A stretch of DNA of 64,000 bases from Flagellimonas aquimarina (lineage in GTDB: Bacteria; Bacteroidota; Bacteroidia; Flavobacteriales; Flavobacteriaceae), in NCBI RefSeq assembly GCF_003149745.1, contig NZ_QGEG01000002.1, positions 1,345,165 through 1,409,164 on the forward strand. Reading direction: 5' to 3'. Below, one piece after another: positions 53,031-60,672 of this stretch (the stretch's first letter is position 1; the number at the start of each line of letters is the position of its first letter). The notes beneath the pieces were generated by a model, which was not told where the DNA came from, searched no databases, and saw only the letters and a list, made by a program, of their open reading frames with translations. A program made the translations under genes and the position numbers.

Positions 53031-55058
53031 TTATTTTATTGTTATTGGGTTGCCATTGCTGTCGGAACTATTTACCACTTGTACCGATTGTGATCCTCCC
53101 GATACTTCCAATGCATTGGTCCCTCCAGCACCAGAAAGGGTGCAATCTTTAATCATGTTAGTACTATTAAAACTACCTTTTAAGTAACCAAATGGTCTTG
53201 ATGATTGGCCATTGATATAAGTAACATTAACCTTATCTAAGGTAACTCCAACAACATCAACCCCATTACTTGCTATTACTCCATTGATACCGTTTGGTGA
53301 ATTTATATCAACATTGATGTCGTTGTTTGTAAAATCTATATATCCATGCGCACCGTTTCTCGCTGAAAACCTTAATGCTCCAACATCAACACCCTGAGTT
53401 GAAGTAAAATTGAATTCATTACTGTCAACTTCAATAGGTTGGTTGTTTACCGGTGCATATTGAGTCATTGTATTTACATAGCAGTTGTTAAAAGTGTTAT
53501 TAGTGACCTGAATATCTTTTAACGCACCGCTATAGCTACTTGTATTGGAGCCTAATCTAACACCACCATAATTTCCTACGTTCTCCATTGTAAAAATGTT
53601 ATTTTCTATAATAACATCTTTAGCGTCTGTAACAGAGAGCAAAAAGTAATGTGCATCATTTCCAGGTACAGTTCTAATCGTATTGTCATGTACTCTAATA
53701 TTCTCAATCAAATTACCTGAGCTAGTACTGAAAAAATCTATCATTGTACCCATTTGTTGGGCTGAGTTAAACATTGATTGTGGAATTTCCTCAAAGTAAC
53801 TGTTTTTAATCTCCACATTGGAAACACAAAGCTTCATCGCCCTTCTTGTACAATACCTATAATCTTCATTGGTAAATGAAAAGCTTCCATTATGACTAAC
53901 ACTTGCTCCACCAATAGCATAGAATCCTTCCGCATCATCACCTATTATGTTCCTTACAACATTATTCTCATAAACTACATTAAAAGTTGTAGAACTGGTC
54001 ATTCCACTTAAAGTGTACCACCAAGCTTTAGCAATCCCACCTGCATCATTGTAGTTACCATCACCTTGGGCAACAATATCTTCTATGCGATTATTTTTAA
54101 ACTCTCCATAACTAAAACCTGAGGAATTGGCGTTAATTGAAAATCTAAACGCTACACATCTAACAGTGTTAGGAGAATATAAATCGTGTACCCATAGGTT
54201 ATTGAATTTAAAATGATCTTGTCCATGAAGATAAAAAAGTCTACCATAAGTGCCAGTACCATCAAACTCACCATTGTAAATATTAGGTGAGAGATTTGTT
54301 ATATCAAATACCGCATCCACTGATACCTTTGAATTGTTAAAATTAGCGGCACTTGTAACTTTCACAACAGAGCCATTCATATTCCAATTAAAAATTCCAG
54401 ACCTTCTGTAATTTGAAGGTTGATTTTTAATGTAGGACCCATTAGTAGCACCCACAGCCAAAGAGGAATTATTGATCAATGCATCAATTGCGTCATTGTC
54501 ATCTGAAGAGTCTCCAGATGTAGCTCCAAATGTTTCAGGGCTTATTCTAGAACCTGCATAAACTTCACTAAATGTCGTAGAAGATGAAAAAGCCTGCTTA
54601 AAAGTGTTCTCTATAAACGCGCCATTTAACTGAATACCTGATCCTGTAATGACGCCACCGGCTGGTTCTATTGTCTGATTTGCTGCAAAAGTACAACCAC
54701 TGCAATCAAATGATTCTGTAATTATTGCCTTGAAATTAGCTTTTGAGGGATCCGAAATTTCAGAAGAGGAAGATGGATGATAGACCCCTTCAATTTTGTT
54801 GGTGTTAATTGGATCGGTAGGGTCAACTGGAGCATCCACAACAGGGTCTTCTTCAGTATCTTCCGAAGTATCTTCTGAGGTATCTTCCGAAGTATCTTCT
54901 GAGGTGTCTTCCGAAGTATCTTCCGAAGTTTCCACTACTTCTTCCTCTTCTAGAATGGATTCATAAAAAAGGTCACTATCTTTGTTACAAGATGAAAAAA
55001 TTAACATAAAGGAGACCAAAAACATCATTGTAAGTGGGGTACGATACGATAAGTTCAT
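53031..55058 (-). CDS. Secreted parallel beta-helix lipoprotein (pectate-lyase-like fold)
   Basis: A 675-residue putative surface lipoprotein. The signal peptide ends at IFSSC (Cys24) followed by NKDSD, resembling the acidic lipoprotein surface-export signals of Flavobacteria. Residues 40-75 are acidic with six TSED repeats. The rest shows right-handed beta-helix repeats with many N-N-x-F/I and x-N-N turns (ENNVVRNI; IENNIFTMEN; VTNNTFNNC; DFTNNDINVD), as in polysaccharide lyases, hydrolases and mannuronan C5-epimerases. No catalytic pair is certain. Its place between gmd and the initiating transferase suggests it trims, modifies or binds the exported polymer (inference). Confidence 0.75.
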   Translation of the reverse strand: MNLSYRTPLTMMFLVSFMLIFSSCNKDSDLFYESILEEEEVVETSEDTSEDTSEDTSEDTSEDTSEDTEEDPVVDAPVDPTDPINTNKIEGVYHPSSSSEISDPSKANFKAIITESFDCSGCTFAANQTIEPAGGVITGSGIQLNGAFIENTFKQAFSSSTTFSEVYAGSRISPETFGATSGDSSDDNDAIDALINNSSLAVGATNGSYIKNQPSNYRRSGIFNWNMNGSVVKVTSAANFNNSKVSVDAVFDITNLSPNIYNGEFDGTGTYGRLFYLHGQDHFKFNNLWVHDLYSPNTVRCVAFRFSINANSSGFSYGEFKNNRIEDIVAQGDGNYNDAGGIAKAWWYTLSGMTSSTTFNVVYENNVVRNIIGDDAEGFYAIGGASVSHNGSFSFTNEDYRYCTRRAMKLCVSNVEIKNSYFEEIPQSMFNSAQQMGTMIDFFSTSSGNLIENIRVHDNTIRTVPGNDAHYFLLSVTDAKDVIIENNIFTMENVGNYGGVRLGSNTSSYSGALKDIQVTNNTFNNCYVNTMTQYAPVNNQPIEVDSNEFNFTSTQGVDVGALRFSARNGAHGYIDFTNNDINVDINSPNGINGVIASNGVDVVGVTLDKVNVTYINGQSSRPFGYLKGSFNSTNMIKDCTLSGAGGTNALEVSGGSQSVQVVNSSDSNGNPITIK
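54858..54929 (-). repeat. Six tandem 12-base repeats encoding TSED
   Basis: Six 12-base units (ACTTCGGAAGAT and variants) encode Thr-Ser-Glu-Asp six times. Units 3-4 and 5-6 are identical 24-base pairs (ACC TCA unit then ACT TCG unit), showing recent duplication. Changes in copy number would keep the reading frame and vary the linker between the lipid anchor and the helix. Confidence 0.9.
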
Positions 55059-55380
55059 AGTTAAGAGGTGATTTCGGGTTTTAAAATTAATACATGTCCA
55101 AAGTTAATTCGTCTAAAAACGAAAAAATTCGATGAAATACACCTACATTACGCAAATACCTAAATTTTGGATTTCTCTAATGTTGATTTATCGATGAAAT
55201 ACCTCGAACTTTAACACTCTTTAAGAAACTATGGAAGTATTACCCCTTTATAGCGCTATAAAATCTTTATTTTCGCTTAGCAAGCTAATTTTAAGGTAGG
55301 TTTATACTAAAAATGTTGACAGTTTGGTCATTTAAAAAGATTGAAGAAACCTTTACAACAACAAAAGTATTCAAGTAATA
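55059..55380. promoter_or_regulatory. Divergent regulatory region with palindrome and direct repeats
   Basis: A 322-base gap between the beta-helix gene (minus) and the sugar transferase gene (plus). It holds a 16-base perfect palindrome TTTATAGCGCTATAAA at 55247-55262 and a 12-base direct repeat TCGATGAAATAC at 55129-55140 and 55191-55202, 62 bases apart. A TAnnTTTG is present at 55099-55106 on the minus strand. These are candidate operator sites; no regulator gene is adjacent. Confidence 0.5.
55099..55106 (-). promoter_or_regulatory. Probable -7 element of the beta-helix lipoprotein gene
   Basis: TAACTTTG on the minus strand, 41 bases upstream of the start codon. The matching TTG element is not clear, so the promoter is only half supported. 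Confidence 0.4.
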
Positions 55381-56001
55381 ATGTATAAGTCTTTTTTTAA
55401 AAGGGTATTGGACCTCATTCTTTCCATTGTGGGCTTTACTCTTCTTTTCCCGGTGTTTGTGTCTATTTGGTTGATTCTTTTATTTGTTAATAATGGCAAA
55501 CCTTTTTTTGTGCAACCTAGACCAGGTAAAAACGAAAAAGTTTTTTCTATTCTCAAATTCAAGACAATGACGGATAAGAAAGGTGAAGATGGAAAGCTGC
55601 TGCCGGATGAGCTTAGGGTAACAAAATTTGGAACTTTTTTAAGAAAAACCTCTTTGGATGAAATTCCACAGTTATTAAGCATAATTATAGGAGATATGAG
55701 TCTAATTGGCCCTAGGCCCTTAAGAGTAAGGTATCTTCCTTACTACACGAAGGAAGAACAAATTAGACATACTGTAAGACCAGGGGTAACCGGTCTTGCA
55801 CAAATCTCAGGAAGAAATTTATTGGATTGGGATATAAGGTTGCAAAAAGATGTAGAGTACGTGAACAATCTCTCTTTTGGATTAGACTTGAAAATTTTGT
55901 TCAAGACTTTTGCAAAAGTTTTATCTAGCAATGATGTGGCCCTAGATTCGGAATCAGGAATGATAGATTTTGATGAGGAAAGAAAAAATAAAGACCAATA
56001 A
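55381..56001 (+). CDS. Undecaprenyl-phosphate sugar-phosphate transferase (PglC/EpsL-like initiating enzyme)
   Basis: A 206-residue monotopic phosphoglycosyl transferase. A hydrophobic N-terminal re-entrant helix (LDLILSIVGFTLLFPVFV) precedes the catalytic core QPRPGKNEKVFSILKFKTMT, TKFGTFLRKTSLDEIPQLLSIIIGDMSLIGPRPLRVRYLPYY and RPGVTGLAQISGRN. This short form resembles PglC, WbtB and EpsL, which load a (di)N-acetylated amino-deoxy sugar-phosphate onto undecaprenyl phosphate to start repeat-unit synthesis. The membrane dehydratase and DegT aminotransferase at 28.5-31.6 kb would make such a donor. It is transcribed opposite to most of the locus. Confidence 0.9.
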   Translation: MYKSFFKRVLDLILSIVGFTLLFPVFVSIWLILLFVNNGKPFFVQPRPGKNEKVFSILKFKTMTDKKGEDGKLLPDELRVTKFGTFLRKTSLDEIPQLLSIIIGDMSLIGPRPLRVRYLPYYTKEEQIRHTVRPGVTGLAQISGRNLLDWDIRLQKDVEYVNNLSFGLDLKILFKTFAKVLSSNDVALDSESGMIDFDEERKNKDQ

Positions 56002-56018
56002 AGCTAATCCGAGTTGAC

Positions 56019-57398
56019 TTAATGCACTAGGTTTATCTTCTGTTCTGGTTTCTTGTTAGATAGTTGTTTTTGTTTTTGAATAGCATTGTTGATAACCAGT
56101 TTTCGCTTTCCTGATGGTAATAATGGAATATCCTTTACATACTTAATCTTAATAATGGCATCTTGCCCAAAATATTCCATGTACTTATCCCTAAGTACTT
56201 CTTCTTCATTTCTATCAAATTCTGGCGAAACTTTTAGTTTTATTATATATACGTCATTTTCTTCTTCCACAAATTGAAACTGTTCTATTCCCTTGAACTG
56301 TAGTATATGATGTATGATATGAGATGAAACAAACTCTCCTTTTGTATTGGTGAACATATCCATTTTTCTTCCCTCAACTTTAGAAAACACCAAGCCACCA
56401 TGAACCGAATCCTCTTCTATTACACCCACATCTCCCGTATCATACCTTATTAAAGGCATAGAATAATTAAAAAGATCAGTTATGATTATTCTTCCCGGCT
56501 CTCCCGGTTTGGCGGGTTTATCCTCAGTCAAATCCAATATTTCTATATAATAGCTGGCCCAATTAATTTCAAAATTACCTGCAGCATCTTTTCTTTGTTG
56601 CGCGAGAATACCATTTTCACTATTTGAATACCTTGAAAGTACTTCTGTTCCAAAATGTTTTTCAGCTTTTTTCTTTACCTCACTGCTCAATGCTTCGGCA
56701 ATGGCAATTATAGAATCAACTTTTCTGTTGATTTTCCTTTCAGGGTTCTTATCTAAGTATTGGCAAACGGTATCAAGTGCTGAAGTATAAATCAAAAGAC
56801 TATTATTAGAATTATTACCTTCTAACTCATTTACTAATTTGGAGATGTTCTCATCTGTTAAATCATCAACGGAGTACATTGCAATATTCTGAAGTTTAGA
56901 TAGAAACCGATTCTTTTTATATTGCTTATCCCATAACCTAAGATAAAATAACCTTGAGCCTAGATCGTAACCAGCTCTCTTAGCAAAAAATATTGTGTCG
57001 GCAGTATTTCTAGCCCTTTTATTTTTATCGTGTAGTATTTTAAAAGGTTTTCCCGTAGAACCGCTGGTCAAAACCTCATGCGTATGTTGGTCCACATACT
57101 CATAACTTCTAAATTGTTCAAACTTGTTACGAACTATATGCTTGTTGATTATTGGGATTTTTTCTAGGCTCACAGATTCATCCTGGAGTATATCGCAATA
57201 ATATGGTACAGTCCGAATAGCGTGTTCAAGAATTTTGTGAAGGTTTTCTTTGCATAATTCTTTAGCTTCATGAGATGTTGGGTTGTTCTGCACCCACTTG
57301 ACATCTCTATAGTGCTTTCTTACGTTTCCCCCTTTCAATCCATCTAAACTCCAAAATGCCGCCTTACGCGCTTGTTCCAATATTTTTAGCATAATCAC
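56019..57398 (-). CDS. CapK-like adenylate-forming enzyme (phenylacetate-CoA ligase family)
   Basis: A 459-residue ANL-superfamily protein related to CapK/PaaK. It has EVLTSGSTGKPFKILHD (ATP loop), YSNSENGILAQQRKDAAGN, MPLIRYDTGDVGVI and the terminal KDIPLLPSGKRKLVINNAI. CapK homologues occur in many capsule loci, where their reaction is unknown; CoA-ligase or amide-forming chemistry on a carboxylate is possible. It is convergent with the sugar transferase gene, the stops being 18 bases apart. No carrier protein or other ligase partner gene lies nearby. Confidence 0.82.
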   Translation of the reverse strand: MIMLKILEQARKAAFWSLDGLKGGNVRKHYRDVKWVQNNPTSHEAKELCKENLHKILEHAIRTVPYYCDILQDESVSLEKIPIINKHIVRNKFEQFRSYEYVDQHTHEVLTSGSTGKPFKILHDKNKRARNTADTIFFAKRAGYDLGSRLFYLRLWDKQYKKNRFLSKLQNIAMYSVDDLTDENISKLVNELEGNNSNNSLLIYTSALDTVCQYLDKNPERKINRKVDSIIAIAEALSSEVKKKAEKHFGTEVLSRYSNSENGILAQQRKDAAGNFEINWASYYIEILDLTEDKPAKPGEPGRIIITDLFNYSMPLIRYDTGDVGVIEEDSVHGGLVFSKVEGRKMDMFTNTKGEFVSSHIIHHILQFKGIEQFQFVEEENDVYIIKLKVSPEFDRNEEEVLRDKYMEYFGQDAIIKIKYVKDIPLLPSGKRKLVINNAIQKQKQLSNKKPEQKINLVH

Positions 57399-57452
57399 AC
57401 TTTCTATTAATGGGGGAGTTTTGGTTATTCAGTTTTAATACTATATTTTCTT

Positions 57453-57827
57453 CTATTTGTCCGCTTTCGAACTAATATATATGATTCTATTTACCAGACT
57501 ATCAATTACATAGGTGTATTTTTTAACCTGTTTGTCTGGAATTTTCAAATACCTTGCAAAATTTTCCTCACTACTAATGCAATAGATTAGAGGGTCATCT
57601 TGCAAAGGATTATAATCAAGCTCCTTATATTCTGTTGTATCATTTGGCATTACATCTCCAAAACTCATTGAAAACAAAGAAACTCTAGTAACACCATGAT
57701 TACTGTTATTTATAACACGTATTTGTGTATTCTCACTATTTTGGATTCTAGGTTTTTCGCAACCCAAGTTTTGGTTCTGGCAAAAGAACAAAAAGAGAAA
57801 AAAATTACAGATCCTAACAAGACTCAT
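57453..57827 (-). CDS. Hypothetical small exported protein
   Basis: A 124-residue protein with a hydrophobic N-terminus (FFLFLFFC, residues 9-16) and Cys16 and Cys23; QNLGC could be a weak lipobox. The remainder has no motif I recognise, with strands such as TQIRVINNSNHGVTRVSLF and a C-terminal IIYISSK. It lies 54 bases upstream of the CapK-like gene on the same strand and may be read with it, and is divergent from the TonB receptor. Function unknown. Confidence 0.5.
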   Translation of the reverse strand: MSLVRICNFFLFLFFCQNQNLGCEKPRIQNSENTQIRVINNSNHGVTRVSLFSMSFGDVMPNDTTEYKELDYNPLQDDPLIYCISSEENFARYLKIPDKQVKKYTYVIDSLVNRIIYISSKADK

Positions 57828-57980
57828 TTAACTTATGTTTCTACAAATACATATTCGATTTAAAAGTACTATTTAAGTAATCGACCCTGATTTTAAATCT
57901 GTTAATAACCAAAAAAATCTATGAACTACATTTCATTGTTAAAATCCGGGTAATTAACTAAATATGAGCGCTGAAAATCC

Positions 57981-57988
57981 TAGTTTTG
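57981..57988 (+). promoter_or_regulatory. Possible -7 element of the TonB receptor gene
   Basis: TAGTTTTG matches TAnnTTTG and lies 28 bases upstream of the receptor start codon. No properly spaced TTG is found. Confidence 0.4.
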
Positions 57989-58016
57989 AGTAAAAAATAA
58001 CCGCCCGCCGTATCAG

Positions 58017-60251
58017 ATGAAATCATCTTTACCAATTCTTCTCCTGCTCATCGCGAATCTTTGCCACTCTCAAATTCAAGTTATCGGTACTGTATTGGAA
58101 TTTACTGAAGATGAGGAGAAAAAATCTATACCAAACGCTAACGTATATTGGTTGTCCAGCACCATTGGAACAACTACAGATTCTCTTGGCAATTTCAAAA
58201 TTCCGTTTAGAAGAGACTTTAAAAAATTGATCATCAGTTCAGTCGGGTTTAGGTCGGACACTCTTCTGGTAAATAGACCAAATCTGGGCAATATTATACT
58301 ATATCCAATTGTTGTTTTGGAAGAAGTGATAGTCGAAAAACAAGTAGCACCTCTACAAAAGTCATTGTTCAAAGTCCAAAATGTAGTGTCCGTTGATAGC
58401 AGGGAAATGCTCAAAGCTGCCTGTTGCAATCTATCTGAAAGTTTTGAAACCAACCCATCTGTTGATGTCAATATCTCAGATGCTGTGCTTGGTGCAAAGC
58501 AAATACAAATGTTGGGGCTTAACAGCCCTTACCTTATGTTTACCCAAGAAAACATGCCTTCTATTAGGGGCGCTTCTCAAATTTTTGGGCTCTCTTTTGT
58601 TCCGGGATCATGGATCGAAGGCATCCAGATCACCAAAGGAGCTGGTAGTGTCCTTAACGGATTTGAAAGTATTTCAGGACACATCAACAGTGAACTTGTA
58701 AAGCCTATTACCGACAAGCGTTTTTTCCTGAACCTCTACGGCAATAACTATGAAAGGTTTGAGTTTAACACTAGGCTTAACCATAATATTACAGATAGAT
58801 TAGGAGTAGGATTATATGTACATGCCAACCTCAGAAACGGTTATATAGATAACAATGAAGATACCTTTTTGGATACTCCACTATCCGATCAAGTAAACTT
58901 TATGAACCGATGGCAATATATTAATCCAGAAAACGGATGGGTTGGCTATGCAAATATTCAATATTTAGCTGATAATAAAGAAATTGGGCAACTGGATTTT
59001 AATCCAGAAACAGATAAGTTGACCACAAACTTCTGGGGTAGCCAAATAAAAACCAACAGATTGGATTTATCATCCAAGCTGGGTTATGTCTTTCCAGATT
59101 TGCCATATCAAAGTTTCGGTTTTCAAACAGCTTACAGCAACCATGAACAAAATTCTTTTTATGGTCTCAACCAATATGATATTGATCATAACTCCTTCTA
59201 TTCCAATTTAATTTTTAACAGTATTATTGGTAGCACACAACATAAATTCAAAACAGGTATAAGTTTGACTCATGATACATTCAATGAATCGGTCAACTCA
59301 ATTGCTTTTAATAGAACAGATAATTCAATAGGTGCTTTTTTTGAGTATACCTATGATAATCTAGAAAACTTGAGTTTTGTAGCTGGCCTGCGAGTGGATA
59401 ACCACAATAATTTGGGGAATTTCTTTACCCCTCGTTTTCATTTGAGGTACTCATTATGGGACAAAGCCAGTTTCAGGGCATCTTTTGGAAGAGGCAAAAG
59501 AGGAGCTAACATATTTGCTGAGAATCAGCAACTTTTTGCATCATCCAGACAAATAACAATTGATGGGACAGGAGGTAATTATTACGGACTTGAACCTGAA
59601 AAAGCATGGAATTATGGCTTAAGTTTCATTCAGAAATTGTATTTATGGGACCGTGTAATGGATTTTTCCATAGATTTTTATAGAACGGATTTTTTAGACC
59701 AAGTTGTTGTGGATTGGGAAAACCCAAGAGAAATTTCGTTTTATAATCTTGAGGGAAACAGTCACTCCAACAGTCTTCAGGTCGATCTCAATTATGAATT
59801 GCTCCAAGACTTTCATCTACGCGCCACTTATAAATATTTTGATGTAGTCACCGACTATAATAGTGGAACGCTTGAGAAACCATTACAACCTTCTTATCGC
59901 TTTTTTGTAAATCTAAATTATGAGACTTTAAAAAAGAATGATAGCCAATGGCGTTTCGACTTTACATCTAATTGGTTGGGGGAACAAAGGCTTCCAAACA
60001 CCAGTGAAAATCCGGCAGAATTTAGACTTCCCTCCTATTCTACTTCTTACATGCTTATCAATGCACAGATAACTAAAGTTTTTTCCAAAAAGTTTGAGGT
60101 TTACATCGGAGGAGAAAATATCAATAACTTTACACAGGATATGCCAATTTTATCAAACGAAAATCCATTTGGCACTTATTTTGACAGCACCATTCTATTT
60201 GGACCTGTTTTAGGAAAAGCTTATTACGCAGGGTTTAGATACAAAATTTAA
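58017..60251 (+). CDS. TonB-dependent outer-membrane receptor, probable metal (copper) type
   Basis: A 744-residue receptor. Signal peptide (about 1-18), N-terminal carboxypeptidase-like regulatory domain (residues 20-105; NANVYWLSSTIGTTTDSLGNFKI), plug domain (VVSVDSREMLKAACCNLSESFETNPSVDVNISDAVLGAKQIQMLGL) and a beta-barrel ending in an aromatic-terminal strand (AYYAGFRYKI). The CCNLSESFETN sequence with adjacent cysteines is the form found in Bacteroidota receptors encoded beside HMA metal-binding proteins. Metal or metallophore import is thus likely; copper is the best guess. It lies 9 bases upstream of the HMA-like gene. Confidence 0.86.
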   Translation: MKSSLPILLLLIANLCHSQIQVIGTVLEFTEDEEKKSIPNANVYWLSSTIGTTTDSLGNFKIPFRRDFKKLIISSVGFRSDTLLVNRPNLGNIILYPIVVLEEVIVEKQVAPLQKSLFKVQNVVSVDSREMLKAACCNLSESFETNPSVDVNISDAVLGAKQIQMLGLNSPYLMFTQENMPSIRGASQIFGLSFVPGSWIEGIQITKGAGSVLNGFESISGHINSELVKPITDKRFFLNLYGNNYERFEFNTRLNHNITDRLGVGLYVHANLRNGYIDNNEDTFLDTPLSDQVNFMNRWQYINPENGWVGYANIQYLADNKEIGQLDFNPETDKLTTNFWGSQIKTNRLDLSSKLGYVFPDLPYQSFGFQTAYSNHEQNSFYGLNQYDIDHNSFYSNLIFNSIIGSTQHKFKTGISLTHDTFNESVNSIAFNRTDNSIGAFFEYTYDNLENLSFVAGLRVDNHNNLGNFFTPRFHLRYSLWDKASFRASFGRGKRGANIFAENQQLFASSRQITIDGTGGNYYGLEPEKAWNYGLSFIQKLYLWDRVMDFSIDFYRTDFLDQVVVDWENPREISFYNLEGNSHSNSLQVDLNYELLQDFHLRATYKYFDVVTDYNSGTLEKPLQPSYRFFVNLNYETLKKNDSQWRFDFTSNWLGEQRLPNTSENPAEFRLPSYSTSYMLINAQITKVFSKKFEVYIGGENINNFTQDMPILSNENPFGTYFDSTILFGPVLGKAYYAGFRYKI

Positions 60252-60260
60252 TTTTAGAGT

Positions 60261-60623
60261 ATGAAAAAAGCAATATTCACATTTTTTATAATAATAGGAA
60301 TAAGCCTAGGTTATGGCCAAGAAAAAAATAAATCAGTTTCTTTTGAAGTAAAAGGGAACTGCTGGATGTGCAAAAATAGAATTGAAAAAACCGCCATTAA
60401 AATAAACGGTGTGAAATATGCTTCTTGGAATGCTGACACCAAGATTTTTAAGGCTATAATCGATGAACGAAAGTGTACTATCTCATCTGTTCAAGAAAAG
60501 ATAGCTGAAGTTGGTCATGATACAGGCAGTTTTACATCCACAGAAGAAGTATATAACAATTTACCTGCCTGTTGCCAATATAGAAACCCTGAAAGCTCTA
60601 ATATGGAGCATGGAAAGCACTAA
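60261..60623 (+). CDS. Exported HMA-like metal-binding protein
   Basis: A 120-residue protein with a signal peptide (MKKAIFTFFIIIGISLGYGQ) followed by one heavy-metal-associated domain: VSFEVKGNCWMCKNRIEKTAIKINGVKYASWN, with CWMC as the metal-binding CxxC, then a ferredoxin-like tail (KFKAIIDERKCTISSVQEKIAEVGHD). Two further cysteines (ACC) and a C-terminal MEHGKH add ligands. It is a probable periplasmic copper (or other soft metal) chaperone for the receptor encoded 9 bases upstream, and converges on the tyrosinase gene. Confidence 0.85.
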   Translation: MKKAIFTFFIIIGISLGYGQEKNKSVSFEVKGNCWMCKNRIEKTAIKINGVKYASWNADTKIFKAIIDERKCTISSVQEKIAEVGHDTGSFTSTEEVYNNLPACCQYRNPESSNMEHGKH

Positions 60624-60672
60624 AACCTTTTTCAACTTTATGCCCAATTGTTGAGGTAACAGTTTTTGGTTT

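Noticed and set aside
54858..54929. Possible CRISPR array at the tandem repeat
   Set aside because: The 12-base units abut without spacers and encode TSED in frame; no cas genes are nearby.
24574..57398. Recent horizontal island for the polysaccharide locus
   Set aside because: No mobile-element genes, flanking repeats or tRNA border it. Composition may be lower in GC than housekeeping genes, but I could not compute it, so I make no claim.
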